From Epiperipatus broadwayi (lineage: Eukaryota; Onychophora; Udeonychophora; Euonychophora; Peripatidae), in contig JAQFVV010000030.1 in NCBI GenBank assembly GCA_028023455.1, positions 6,282,501-6,346,500 on the forward strand: a stretch of 64,000 nucleotides of DNA, in the 5' to 3' direction. The first letter of the stretch is position 1, and every line of letters begins with the position of its first letter. The position numbers and the translations under genes are program-made. This document shows positions 44,812 through 57,754 of the stretch, piece after piece. The notes under the pieces were generated by a model. That model did not search any database. It was given only the letters and a program-made list of their open reading frames with translations, and had not been told where the DNA came from.

Positions 44812-45227
44812 ATTTTAAAATAAAATCAATAAAAACAAAAGATTATAATATTTTGGTCTGAACAGAGTTTCTTCTATGATGAAAATTAATTAAATGGCTG
44901 AAGATAAAATCCATTGCATTTTGTAGATATATGTTTGATTAGTGATAAAATAATACTGGTAGTGAAAAAAAAAATAGAATAAGAAATGAATGTCCTCTAT
45001 TTAATAAAAAAAGCATTTAACATGCATTGCATCCTGTGTGCATGAAAGAAAGAAATTATCATGAAGTATACACTTTTTGGTCAATGTGTGAAGAAAAGCA
45101 AGTTTGTTACTTATTATAACGTTTCAAAAATTATCATCCCTCTTCTATGTTTTTAAATGGATACTGTCCTATTCATGAGAGGTCAGAATGACTTGAGGTC
45201 AATATGGACATAACAATATTTGTATCA
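44812..45227. other. AT-rich DNA without a recognisable gene
   Basis: No supported feature. Confidence 0.5.
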
Positions 45228-45532
45228 GCATGGGATTTGAGCATTCTATCATCAGATTTTCAATGGTATGGATGGCTGAAGAGTTGGGGGTTGGAGTAGA
45301 TTGAACCCTGTCTATTAAAGTATAAAGATTTGCTATCTTAATATAATCTGAGCACTGATTATATATATATGTGGGAGATGATAATCTGGATCAACTTATG
45401 AGTCCTGGTTCACCATGAAATATGTATATTGGTGATTATTTATCTTTTCTACATGTGTGTGATCATATGTATCAGTAGTACGAGATAGTGTGGATAGTTG
45501 AAAGTTGCTTGTTCAAATCCCCTATATTTATC
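45228..45532 (+). repeat. Family B retroposon, copy B5
   Basis: Landmarks ATCATCAGATTTTCAATGG, GCTGAAGAGTTG, TGATAATCTGGATCAAC and CACCATGAAATATGTATATT. The ribozyme core has decayed (CUUAUGA), but stem III UA / UA with loop UG and the AUA triplet remain, a loop-only difference from other copies. Confidence 0.75.
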
Positions 45533-45544
45533 ATTATTAATGTT

Positions 45545-46195
45545 TTTTTTTAAAAAAACATTTTTTACATATATATATTTAATAATTTGATGGTGTTCTT
45601 GTAAATGATGTTTTATATTATACTTTAAATAAAAATTCATTTCTCTATTGCATAACTGATTTTGTTTACAGTAATGAGAAATTTTGTCATTTCTAATTTA
45701 TTCTCTTCAATCAGGGGTTCTTCAAAAAATGAAGTTTAGTTTCCAAGTTATGACATTAGTTTTAAATTTTTAACTTAATTCTTCACTTCACATTCTTTTG
45801 CCATCTATTGAAAGCTTGAAGATTCACTTACTATTAAATAAATGCCTTTAAATCCTATACACAGACCAGTTTCTAGCTTTTGCTTTTATCAGTGAAAACT
45901 GAGATTCAAAGCTGGAATCTTAGGCTGATTTGAATTCCAAATTGTAAGCTTGAATAATGAAATGGAATTAAAGATAATTAATTGCTAGATGCATATCAGC
46001 ATTACTTCTAGCTGCCTCATTGAAAAAGGCAAAAGTCAGAAAATAATCTGGAGATGGAAATAAATATATGCTAAGACATCTCGTAATTACTGATTGCTCA
46101 AACTTACACTAGATGGCGCAGTTTCTCTAGTCCTAAACTTTTAACAAACTATTATTCAGCTGAGTTACTACTATTTTGTTTTAGCAACTTGCTGA
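45545..46195. other. AT-rich DNA; possible remnant of a family A/D-like repeat
   Basis: Near 45862-45910 the phrases CAGACCAGTTTCTAGC and TTTATCAGTGAAAACTGAG resemble the ribozyme-bearing core of families A and D on the minus strand, but CUGAUGA is followed by an altered stem II. No gene seen. Confidence 0.4.
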
Positions 46196-46530
46196 AGTTT
46201 TCCTGAAGGTTGGTGATGATTGTATTTAATTGTAATTATGCATCAGACTATTTCCATCATCTAGTATAAAATATTGAATGTCTTCAGAAAAATATTTAAA
46301 TTTTCAAAGTATATTCAACTGTTAGTAATAACACACATCCCATGCTGGTACTGTCACTGGTCAGGCCAGCAACACCCGAAGAAGAGGGGAGACTAATACC
46401 TCTTGAAATATTGTGCGTATACTAACTTGTGTGCTAATACTAACAGTTTTTAAATACAGTTAAATTTTTGTAAAGACATTCAATATTTTATATTAGATGA
46501 TGAAAATAGTCCAATATATAAATACAAGTT
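46196..46530. repeat. Family S repeat, rearranged copy S3
   Basis: The left part (46196-46330) is the 3' tail of family S in inverted orientation, and the right part (46340-46530) is the body and tail in plus orientation, so the copy is a foldback lacking the tRNA head. Shared phrases are ACTGTCACTGGTCAGG, GAAGAAGAGGGGAGA and TATTGAATGTCTTCAGAAA. Confidence 0.75.
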
Positions 46531-46623
46531 CTGATGTATATCCGTTTTTTTAAAAAATAAATAATCTGTTTTCTGATGTAAAGCTTGTTTTTTAGGATTT
46601 ATTTGCTACAAATATTGATAATT

Positions 46624-46701
46624 TCATCAAGTTTTGGTGGCCATGTGGTTCCAAGCAGATGGTTCGCTTCCCGGTAAACGCTTTGACATATGGAAAAAAA
46701 T
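46624..46701 (+). mobile_element. Family T mini-retroposon, short copy, 11-bp target duplication
   Basis: B-box-like ATGGTTCGCTTCCC and the family end GCTTTGACATATGGAAAAAA. Direct repeat TATTGATAATT at 46613-46623 and 46702-46712. The 5' part is shortened. Confidence 0.78.
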
Positions 46702-46969
46702 TATTGATAATTAGCAATAAAATGAAAATATACTATGATGAATAAAGTACTTTTCCACATCTTGGAAATAAATTTCATATGATAAGTATAAACAATATTC
46801 CACATTACTTAGTTTTATCTATTATTTGCAACATTTTTTCCAATCTATACAGGGCAACTATTTATTTTTATTTTGAAATGTTAAAAACTAAATAAATGTT
46901 TACTTTAGTTATATTGTTTATTGTAATGAGAAATGTTTATATCTATGCTTATATGTTTATATGTTTATT

Positions 46970-47310
46970 GGCATATACATTATAACAGAATAAATATATG
47001 AGCATTGAAAGAAAGGTCCTACTTTAATAACACCCAGTGAATTGTGATGTCATTTGTAACAGAATAAAAATGAGGATATGCTCTTTTTTTAGTGCCTCAC
47101 AGATTTGAGGGCTATTTGTAACTGAATAACTATAATGACCGTGGGAAATGAAAACTGAAATCTGAATATCCTAATTTTTGGTCACCATTTGCAACTGAAC
47201 AAAAATATATTCTGAAGTTGAACACCATTTATAACAGAATAAAGTTATGGATCTTACTGTACTCTGAGTCATAGCCTAATTATTGGTCACCATTTGTAAT
47301 AGAATAAAAA
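46970..47310 (+). repeat. Degenerate tandem repeat with CCATTTGTAACAGAATAAA core
   Basis: Variants of the core occur at about 46977, 47054, 47114, 47185, 47228 and 47292, spaced about 45-75 bp. Isolated variants follow at about 48655 and 48695. Function unknown. Confidence 0.65.
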
Positions 47311-47359
47311 TATAAACCAAGGGTGACCAATCCTAATTTTGTAGGGTCATCATGAAAGT

Positions 47360-50300
47360 AATAAGCTAAGCTAAAGTGAATACCAATCAATGAATAACAA
47401 TCTAACACTTAATTCCATAAAACAATGATGCATTCTAATTACTTATCAAGCACACAGGAAGTCTGCAATTAGAAAGAGATTTAATATTAACTCATTGTAA
47501 ATCTCAAGATATCATACATGTTAATTTGTGAAATGAAATAGTAGATTTAAATGTGAAGAGAGTAACAACTTCTCAAATCAAGATGCTTCAGGTTAGCCTA
47601 TATAATTAAGTATTTAGGTTGAATATAAGATAGCTATTCTGATCTTTATAAAGTCCATATCTTGGGTTGAGATTTGAGAGCTCCCTCTATAATCAAAAAC
47701 TACAATGTCTGGCTATTATATAAACTTTTAAGGTACACATGAAAAAGGTTAAAACCTTTCTCTTTCTAATTAACAAACAATGATAATAATATTTGTTGTA
47801 AATTCATGAATTCAAATAGCATTTAAAATGAATGGAAAACAAACAAAATCATTATTTCTAACTACCCTAAAATATGAATGTTGTTTGCAATAGATTGAAG
47901 ATAAAGCAATAAAACCTAATATTATTATCTTATAAATAATGATCTATGCCTGCTATATAATTCACTTATAATATAATAAAAATAATGACAAGGATTTAGA
48001 CACATAAACCTTAATATTCCTTATGAGTCAAAACACTGTTTATAATAATTCAAACTTATACCAAGAAGACAACCATTATTTATATTTAAACAAAATAATT
48101 CATGAATGGATGAAATAATAATTTTAATCTAACCTACAAATTTACAATATCAATGATATCTAATTAATATATAACTCAATAATTGAATTTTAATTACAAT
48201 TAAATAAAATCTAATGTAATACTAACTCAGCTATACTATTCCATTAATATCAATATATTCATTAACTAAGTCAATTATAATAAGATTAAACACATTAATA
48301 TAAAATCAATTAACCTAACATATCTTTCTACTTTTACCAACTTAAATTATTATAAAATTAAACCATCCTATTAAATAATCTTAAGATTTTCAGTAACCAA
48401 ATCATAACAATATATAAAATAAATGATAGATTCCTATTTGATGCTTATTCAAACACAGCTGACAAATCATATCCAATTACTCTTCACTTTAATAAAGCTA
48501 AATTGTTAAATTTTAGACTATAATTATCAAAACATAGAAAAAATTACTAATATGTGTTCTAATTAAATATTAATATTAAAGTTTAATATTTAAACTGAAT
48601 TTATGATTGATATTAATGAACTTTAAATATAATTAAAGCAAAACACTCTAATTTGTAATAGAATAAAATATATTACTATTACCAGCCCTACAACTGAATA
48701 ATATGATCTTTATAGCTATATACTGACTTAATATAATATTCACTTTAATCAATAATGATATAAAATATATGAACATTAAATTACAATTATCTTTACTGAT
48801 CAACAATAATTGTCATATATACCTTTATCAATCATCAAATCAATTGATATATAATTTCTAACTTAACATAACTATTACTTGTTATTAACAAAATAATTAC
48901 AATAAGCTTCTAATTACTAATTAAATATTTAACAATGTCAAATCAATTAATTTATTACTATATAAAAATCTATATCTAGTCAAATAATAAACATTAAATT
49001 CAATAAAATGATATGTAATTATACTTTCTTACCTGTTTTGTGGTTTTGTTTTTCAAATTATTTTGCAACTGCTTCAAATGAATTATGTGGTATAATTAAT
49101 TAGTGATATTGCATCATCCAAATATGATTAACCAATAAATTTGCATTGTAAAATTGAATGATAACCAAACAAGTTTATTAAAATTTATTAACAAATGAAT
49201 ATAAATTAAAATCAAATATATATATTGTAACCATATTTTCCTGATGGCCAGCTAATGGCCATCGAAGGCCCCTGTAGTTGGGCAGCCAAAATTGTAACCG
49301 ATAAATTGCCCTATCATGCCTAACACGTTGCAGCATCCAAAAATTGTAAGCGTTTGATTGTGTGGTCCCAACTACGTAACGTAAGTGCACTAAGAATTGT
49401 GACTTCGATCACTGATCAAGTCCCACTCAATTATTGTCAGCTATTAAGAGCTGTAACCAAGAGCATATCATGCTATCTATTTTATGCACCTAAGATCACA
49501 CTCAACATCTGGAGCAACTTACCACAGACCAAACTAATGATCTAACATAAACTTTTATATTTAATTTGATCGCAGCCAGGGTGTACCGCGAAGACCTATC
49601 ATAGTAGTATGATAAATACATTAAACAAATTATAAGTGCAATGTTATTACTTTTAAACCTTAATTTGCGATTTTTTTATTGTATGAGACCCGATGGCCGA
49701 CCATGTACAAGATGGTGTAATTTGTGGAACTACATAAGATTATGAAATTTAAAACCATCTTGTGATTTTTAATGTAGATGCTAGTCCAGGTAAAGCTTTG
49801 CAATAAATAAACATAAATATTTGGGTTCTTTTATAGTTTATTATATCATTGAGACTCTTATTACTGACAAATGATAATTTAAAAACGTTAAGTAAATACA
49901 TTCAATCATGTTATTATTTGGGAAATCTGTTTACAAGTTTAATAATTAATTTGTATTGTATACTGAAATCAAATACGCAAAGCCAAAATGATGGAAAAGG
50001 TAAATGGGATTTTATTGTACCTCACACATCATAAACTACCAAAGACGAGAAGCATTCAAATGTTTTATCAAAATATTACTAAACTCTTATATCATGTTGA
50101 CTATAATATGTACTTCAATGTATGCTCTATAATGTATGCTCTATCCATAATTTATGATTTCTGATTTTATGAATGACACATAGCAACGGCACAATAAGTT
50201 TAATTATAAATCAACTTTTATTTACAAATTTATGAAAATTAATAATTAATTCCAATATTATAATAAAATAATAAATAAACAAATAAAATAAATAAATTAT

Positions 50301-50700
50301 AAGTCCATTGACTTTCTTCAATAACTTCTCATAGGTACAGTTTTAGAATCTAGTCCTACCTTATATCAATCTAATATAATGAATATTGATGAGATTATAC
50401 GATATTCAGCATCAACTTATGAAATATTTAACATCATTTCCAGATCCATTAAATCCCTACCGTAAACTCATAACAATATAACAAATATTATATCTGTATG
50501 ATATTAGCTATAATGTAATCATTAAATAAAGTGAAAATATAAACTTACATTCCGGTAAACAATAATCAACCAACAGTTAACTATTATTTAGTAACTTGAA
50601 TAGAACGTCCTGCTACCATTGATGATCTAACTTATAAATTATGCATACAAATGAAGAAGATGATTTAGCAGATTAACTAAAATACTTTGCCCAACTTATA
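47360..50700. other. Long AT-rich stretch without a recognisable gene
   Basis: 3.3 kb of A/T-rich sequence with no supported coding region. A GC-richer island at 49230-49600 (for example CTGATGGCCAGCTAATGGCC) stands out but carries no long frame, tRNA fold or repeat partner in the window. Confidence 0.5.
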
Positions 50701-50717
50701 TCTGTGAAGCAAAACAT

Positions 50718-50903
50718 ATTCCCGTGGATGTATTCATCTACATGTGGGAATTAAATAACACTAAACACTTTGGTGGATTTATACACCATCATAAAGTAAT
50801 ACGTATAATCACACAATTCCGCGGATTAACCACCAGCGCAGGAATGTGTAAAATACAAAATAGCAATTAAAATAATCTGCGGATTAACCACCAGCACAGA
50901 TTA
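50718..50903 (+). repeat. Series of four hairpins with related loops and different stems
   Basis: Hairpins at 50718-50751 (ATTCCC / GGGAAT), 50767-50797 (ACTTT / AAAGT), 50811-50849 (ACACAATTCC / GGAATGTGT) and 50873-50903 (TAATCTG / CAGATTA) are spaced about 50 bp apart. The last two enclose the same GCGGATTAACCACCAGC loop, and the first two have GTGGATGTATT and GGTGGATTTATACACCATC in the same place. Stems differ in sequence but remain paired. No known family recognised. Confidence 0.6.
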
Positions 50904-52828
50904 AAGCCCTTTAACATTCTTAAACAACATTACTATTTACTTCACATTAAAGCGCAAAATCATCCTCCTCAGTTCTTCTGACTATTCAGAATACACTAAC
51001 ACTTTAGCAAATGTGGGTTCTTGCATAATAAAATGTTACGCTAATCAGGACGACTAATGTACTAACTTCTTTTGCTTAAACTAAAATGTGTAATATAATA
51101 CAAGTAATATTAGTATAAGACTATAAATCTGGAAAGACCAACAAAATACCTCACAAAGATTGATACATTTCACGAATTCATTTAATACTTTTCAAGCTGT
51201 TTCGCAAGTGCTATTCTCTTAAATAAATGTTGTATTCAACCCCTATTGATTTAAACTTAATAAAATATACTTAGGAACTTCATATGCAAGTTCCGATAAT
51301 GATAAATATAAAGTAATGCATTATGCATCTAACATAAAATTTAACAAGTGTGTGTGTGATATAAATTAAATGTAAAGCATTTTACAGTTCAATACATGAA
51401 TTATAACAGGTGTGTGTCACAACTCGGATTGTATAACATTTTATAACTCCAAATGTGCTCCGTGGGATCCATGTACGATGTGTCGAACAATAAATCTATG
51501 AAACAATAATTATAACTATAATTCAATTCCATACATGCAATTTTATCCGTTGTATTGGTTATTATAATCACTATCAGACCAACAATTTTACGTGGCTCCT
51601 AAGACATGGAACAACTTCACAATATGAAATGCAGAATTTAAATGAAAATGTTTTTCATTAAGTTATTAATCTCTACATTTCTCTATTAAAATGTTCCAAT
51701 TTTATTACATCCATGTGAATTATTTATCCATCCACGTTTAAATATAGGAATATTAATTATAGCACTTAATTCAATCATTCTAATATGACGATAAAATTAG
51801 AAATAGCTTTGATTAATTATTTGAAGATTATTTATTATCCAAATGTTAAACAAATTAATTAGCAAATATATTACTGGCTTTGTAGAATTAAATATCAGTC
51901 AATACTATATTTTTATTAGAATTAGAAACGGAAATATTTAAAATATGTTGATAACTTTAACATTTTACTTTAACTTAAATTTCTTTTTCTTTAAAAAGCA
52001 AATTTTCATATTCATAACTTCTGTAATTCAAATACTTTTTAATGTTTCCAAATTGTAAAATAATAAACATTTTAAAACATACCAATTCTTGCAATTTTCT
52101 TTTAAACTGGAAAGCTCCGACATTTCAAAAATGTAATATTGGGAATTATTACTGGTGATTTGATCCACTTGGCCAGCTGACTTGAACAGACTTTTATTTT
52201 TAGCAAGGCATCTTCTAATTAAATACCACGATGTTATTTACGTTTATAGACAACTTTGTGGTAGTCCGATTACTTATTTTTTTTACTTTAAAATAAGCTT
52301 GGCAAATTTACACTACTTGCCTTTACCATTTTTCTTTCATTCTCCCCTCCAAAAGCAAAACTATCAGACAATCGTCTCTTAAATTTGCGCTCTTTTCTTT
52401 TATTACATTGAGACACCTACGCAATTACTGTATTTATTTTTAATATTTAATTTTAATTGAACAAATGGTTTTTTGTTAAATTGAATAAAATAATAATTTT
52501 AAGATCATTTTTAGACAAATAAAACAAAATATTGTTTTTAATAATATTTTACTAACTTTTAATGTGTTGTTAAATTTTTAAAAAGTTAAGCATTTTGATA
52601 TGCGTTAGCATATGGAAAGAAGCAAATTTAAATTTATTAAAATAATGTAAGAGAGTAATCTGTTCAAATGCAGCTCAAGCCGATCAAATCACCAAAGGAA
52701 GAAAGAGAAATTTTTCTACTAGTTACATCAATAATAATTATATTTTATACTAAAATATATGGTTACAATATATATATAATTAAAAACAAGTTATAAATTT
52801 TGTAACTTGCTTTTAAGCTTTTATTTTA
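50904..52828. other. AT-rich DNA without a recognisable gene
   Basis: No supported gene. Small palindromes (for example GGAACTTCATATGCAAGTTCC, broken as GGAACTT / AAGTTCC near 51271) occur singly. Confidence 0.5.
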
Positions 52829-53150
52829 TGATTACTAGATGGAGCTTTACCAATAGCTCTAAAAAAGCTTTGTTTACATAAGTTCTGAAAGAGATAGAAT
52901 TCAAAATCTCCATCATTCCTTCCTACCTCCAGACCAGATGGTTTTGAGCTTAATGGCTCACATCAGTGAAGGGCTGGGAGACTAGAAACTAGACCTCCAA
53001 GCCCTTTACTGATGTGAGCCATTAAGCTTGAAACCAGCTGATCTGGAGGTAGAGAGGAATGATAGAGATTTTGAAATTCTATCTCTTTTGGCACTTATGT
53101 AAACAAAGCTTGTTTAGAGTTGTTGGTAAAGCTCCTTCTAGTGATCATAT
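52829..53150. repeat. Family E foldback with hammerhead-like core in each arm
   Basis: The arms are inverted copies from ATGATTACTAGATGGAGC to GCTCCTTCTAGTGATCAT. Landmarks are AAGCTTTGTTTACATAAGT, AGAGATAGAATTC and CTACCTCCAGACCAG. Both arms carry a CUGAUGU...GAAA/AAAA core closed by stem I. A 34-bp unit (CTTCTAGTGATCATATAT...) at 53135-53202 is duplicated in tandem at the right end. Confidence 0.82.
52926..52972 (-). ncRNA. Hammerhead-like motif, family E left arm
   Basis: Minus strand: stem I CCUUCA with UGGAGG (six pairs), stem II GAGC / GCUC, stem III CC / GG and triplet GUC are all formed. The first core block reads CUGAUGU in both arms (last A changed to U), and the second is AAAA here but GAAA in the right arm (53030-53033). 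Activity is doubtful. Confidence 0.55.
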
Positions 53151-53205
53151 ATATATATGGCAAATAAACTTCTAGTGATCATATATATATATGGCAAATA
53201 AACTT

Positions 53206-54575
53206 TTAAAAACAAAAAAAATAATACAATTAATGTAATAGGCTTTCCATTGACATTAATTCTTTTAATTAAATAGATTATTGCATATCAGTCTCCACTT
53301 ATTGGATACTAAATACAAAACACATATGTATGTGTAACAGAAATATGTTGTAGAATATTTATATTTTCTGAAATATAAGAGAGTTCCAGATATATTTTCT
53401 TTTTATACTTCATACAAAAATTTAATTAATTGAAATATATATAAATGAATTTACTTATTTGTTAATATAAATTTAAGAGACCAAATAAAATAAATACTTT
53501 TTACAATATAATCCATTTGAACTCCTAATATAAGTTACATACCTGAAATTAATTTATCAATAAATGTTTAAAAAAAAATGAATATTTTAATTTAAAATAA
53601 GAATTACTATGACACAAAATATAAATTCAAATTTAGGAAGATATAACTCTCTTATATTTACATATATAAATGAATCACTACCTTGACCTAAAATTATACT
53701 AATATTTATATCAATAAATGTGATACATTTTAATAAAAAGAATAATGATAAATATAAGCAAACAACCTGAGCAATAGTCTTTAAATATGGCATTTCCAAA
53801 ATAGTATCATAGTTCTAATGACTATTTCTTATAATGTTTTATTATTCTAGAAAAAGTAGAAATATCATGAAAGGCTATTAGATTCAAAGCACATTTTATT
53901 AATTTAGATGTTTACTTTATATCCAAATTATCTTTTTATTCAGCAGATATTTGATCTACATAATGTTATAAGTGTGCAAACTCTAATTTATATCCATGCA
54001 ATGTAGAGATCTTATCATTTAGCAAGTAATCAATTCATAAAACATTACAAGTGAACAACCATGATGCTATGGAAATTGAACCAATTTCTATCTTGTGTAT
54101 AAATAATTTATCAATCTCATAAAATTATACCAGCAAGGCAAACATAATCTTTGTGTACACTTTTCTGTTATTAGCATTTAGACTTCATCATTGAAAAATA
54201 GATAATATACTTTTTTTAAAACAAAGAAATATTCAGATGGTTTTTAAACACTATGAATTAGTTTTCATTCTTTCACTTAAATTGTCACCTCTTATAAATT
54301 TGATAATAAATTTGTCCACCAAATAGATGAACATTATTGGTTTCACCCTGTCATTCTATATATTTAATAATCATACACTATTAACATATAGAGAAACTTA
54401 ATTGGCTTAGTTCTATTTGTAAACTTTTTCCATTGATGTAAGAGAAACTATAGCAATAGTCTGTATTAACTCTTGGTCATATTCAGTCAGAATCTCATAA
54501 ATAAAAATGTTATTACATAAAATAATGACAAATAAAAATAAATATTTTATAATTTATCAAACATGTAAATACATC
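53206..54575. other. AT-rich DNA without a recognisable gene
   Basis: No supported feature. Confidence 0.5.
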
Positions 54576-55397
54576 AATAAACATCACATGATCATCATTT
54601 CTTATGCTTGCTTATAACTGTTATTAAAACACTCAAACCTATCTGTACATATTGCCATGCAATGCAATTCTGAGTAATCAATGGATGCCAAAAGGCTTGT
54701 GCATAAAATCCTCATGTAGTGCCTATTCATACAATATCCCAGACTAGTTTTTGGCTTGTGGCCTTTGTCAATGAGAAGCCTGGGATCTGAGAGCACTGCA
54801 TCTAGATATTAGGATCTAATGCAACCCTCCAGAAGCCACATTTTATCTCTACTTAACTATAAAACTATGAGACTTAAATTGAAAACACTATAATATTTTT
54901 AATCCAAGCTCATTAGCTTATATAGTCATATAGATCTGAATCAGTTCAGTACCATACATTTTGGTATCTTTGGTTTTTTAATAACCATAGCAACCACTAT
55001 CCTATTAGGCAGGATTGTTCTTAAGCCAATGATTATTAAAAAATCAAAGTCACCAAAATGTATGGGTACTGAACTGAGTTCAGACCTATATGACTATATA
55101 AGCTAATGAGCTTGGATTGAAAATATTATAGCGTTTTCAATTTAAGTCTCATAGTTTTGTAGTTAAGTAAAATAAAAGGTGATTCTGGAGGGTTGCATTA
55201 GATCCTAAGATGTAGATGCAGTGCTCTCAGATCCAAGATTCCTCACTGATCAAGGGCACAAGTCAGAAACTAGTCTGGGGATATTGGATGAGTAGGCACT
55301 AGATGGGGATTTTATGCACAAGCCTTTTGGCACCTACTCTGGCTTGCATTGGGTGGCAATTGTATAGAGAGTTTTGTCTGTTTTAATAACATATGAT
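54576..55397. repeat. Family A near-complete inverted dimer, copy A8
   Basis: Two almost full-length family A bodies point away from each other around a centre at about 55015 (left 54576-55012 minus, right 55020-55397 plus). Mirror landmarks are CTGAGAGCACTGCATC / GATGCAGTGCTCTCAG, ATTGGATGAGTAGGCACTAG, and the tail AACTATGAGACTTAAATTG / CAATTTAAGTCTCATAGTT. Both ribozymes are damaged (CUGAUCA on the right). No convincing target duplication. Confidence 0.85.
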
Positions 55398-55399
55398 AT

Positions 55400-56120
55400 T
55401 TACAACCCTTACATTTCAAAATACATGTCATATTCTTTCATTTTTACATAAAATTAATATATTTTTACACATATCTTTCAAATATAATATTATACAAATA
55501 AAAATAACAAACATAGAATGAGACATTAAATATTTAGGTATATTATTTGCAACTTACTATTATGAATGCAATAACAAAAATATACATAAAAAAGAAAATA
55601 ATTTTATCAAGGCTATGAATAAAGGCAATTCACAATTTTTACAAACTACAATTACTAATAAACATTTCCTTCTCCAGAATTATATATTGTCATAGCAACA
55701 TAGTCCAATGCAATCCACATTAATATATTCATCATTAAAATCAAACACAAAGAGAAAAAATTTGTTTACAACTAATATTCTATCACATACAGAAATTTAT
55801 TTCAAATTTCAGTAAGTACAATATATAGCAAAAGTTATAGATGCTTATACAGATCTATGTATAATATATAACATTTCATGTGCAAAAATACAGATGTGTA
55901 CAAATGAATAAAGGAAAAGCATTATAATTTAGTGTAGAGAAGAATTCAGTGAAACCTATTAACAACACAAAGTTGTACTCAATGCTTCAATTTGACATCT
56001 AGTCATTCCTATCAGAACAAAATAACTAATGTTAATGAAAGGTCATCAAGGAATCATGGATGTTATGCATGTTAAGAATAATGATCTTATGAATGTTAAG
56101 AATAATGATCTTACTAACTT
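55400..56120. other. AT-rich DNA without a recognisable gene
   Basis: Only a short tandem duplication (GAATGTTAAGAATAATGATC-type, about 56070-56110) is visible. Confidence 0.5.
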
Positions 56121-56130
56121 TACTCTTTTA

Positions 56131-56557
56131 TTAAAACAGGTAAAACACTCCATACAGTAGTGCCACTCCGTACCAACCAGAGTAATCAATGGATGCCAGA
56201 AGGTTTGTGCACAAAATCCCCATCTAGTGCCTACTCATCCAATATCCCCAGACTAGTTTTTGGCTTGTGGCTTTCATCAGTGAGGAGCTTTGAATCTGAG
56301 AGCACTGCACCTAGATCTTAGGATCTAATGCAATCTTCCAGCAGCCACCTTTTATCTCTACTTAACTACAAAACTATGAGAATAAAATTGAAAACAAAGG
56401 CAATATTTTTCAATCTAAACTCAATAGCTTATATAGTCATATGGGTCTGAACCCAGTTCAGCATCTACACACTTTGGTGTCTTTGGCTTTTTAACAACCA
56501 TAGTTTGCCTGTTTTAACAACAGTTATGTGCTAACATAAGAAATAGTGATCATGTGA
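56131..56557 (-). mobile_element. Family A retroposon, copy A9, 10-bp target duplication
   Basis: Runs from TTAAAACAGGTAAAACACTC to AAATAGTGATCATGTGA. Flanks are TACTCTTTTA (56121-56130) and TATTCTTTTA (56558-56567), one mismatch. The ribozyme at 56245-56286 (minus) has CUGAUGA, GUC and a six-pair stem I, but AAAA in place of GAAA. Confidence 0.82.
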
Positions 56558-56569
56558 TATTCTTTTACT

Positions 56570-57215
56570 CATGTGAAGAAGTCTTAAAAGGCAGGATATT
56601 GAATATGAAAACATTTTCTCTACACTTTGTTATAATTCATTAACATTTGATTTTTTGCTGTATTTATGAAATTTAGCTCTAATTCTTCACTCCTAAATTG
56701 CTTGAATCTACATTAATTCGAAGACATTATCTATGCCATTGCAGCTTCTTCTGAACACATTCTGAACTAATATATGATTTATTTATAGTCTGTTCTTATA
56801 ACCAGGAGGTTTTGTGTTTATGCATATTTTTGATTACTTTTATAAAGAGTGCATTTACAAAAAATTATCAACCCATTCATCTCTTTATTTTTACTCTTTA
56901 TTTTTAAACCATCATCATCTCTTACAATCTTAACTTTTTTGATATTTCCATAGCATTCCAATCCCTCTTATACTAGGAGTATTTTGTATTAATTTCCACA
57001 TATTGTTTTTTATTTATTTTTATACATGACCTCAATATTCTCATCATTATATTTACTCTTATATAATTACTCTTTTCTTGGAACAGCCTATAGCTTCATC
57101 ATCATCAACTTATCATTTACTGGATTAAAAAATACAAAAATATATAAAGCAATATTTACTTAAATAACAAATGTAATAATGTTCAAGCCTAAATGGGTTT
57201 ATAAGCAATTATTAA
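56570..57215. other. AT-rich DNA without a recognisable gene
   Basis: No supported feature. Confidence 0.5.
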
Positions 57216-57219
57216 AAAT

Positions 57220-57750
57220 AGTCAACACTTAGACAATCCCACTGCGTAGTAAATCAAAAGATTTCACGCTGTATGTTTATAATTTGAACTCAGTCAATTA
57301 AGTGTGATGATATTTAAGATTCATGCTCTCAGATATAAGTACTTTGGACTGGCTTGGATATATAGAAAGACAAGTAAAGAAGAGAGTGGAATACACCCTT
57401 TTCTTATTAAATTCCCTGTCCCAGTGCTTAAGATCTGATTAGTTACTAATAGTCACAAGCGCTTGAGAAATTTGCACTCTCTCAATTTAATTTACAATCC
57501 CACTATAAAACAATCAATAATCTCAACCTGTTGTCAAGGCAACCTCCTTTCAATAATAAGGGTGGAATCCCACCTCTTTGTGTCAATAATTTCAATTTCT
57601 GGGGTCAAGTTGCAATCTTTATTGTCTACATAATTATATTGGACCATAAATGAAGATGGGATTACATCTTTATTGTTAAAAGGAGGTTGCCTTGACAACA
57701 GAGTGACATTGTTGATTGTTATTGATATTGGGATTGTCTAAGTGTTGACT
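57220..57750. mobile_element. 531-bp element with perfect 22-bp inverted ends
   Basis: The left end starts AGTCAACACTTAGACAATCC and the right end finishes GGATTGTCTAAGTGTTGACT, exact reverse complements over 22 bp (57220-57241, 57729-57750). A second internal inverted repeat, TTGTCAAGGCAACCTCCTTT (about 57530) and AAAGGAGGTTGCCTTGACAA (about 57680), encloses the right half. No coding capacity. It looks like a MITE-type DNA transposon; the flanks do not show a clear target duplication, so the superfamily is unknown. Confidence 0.8.
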
Positions 57751-57754
57751 GATT

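Noticed and set aside
45862-45910. Another family A/D hammerhead
   Set aside because: The core phrases are partly there, but stem II and stem I are not formed and no repeat boundaries are visible.
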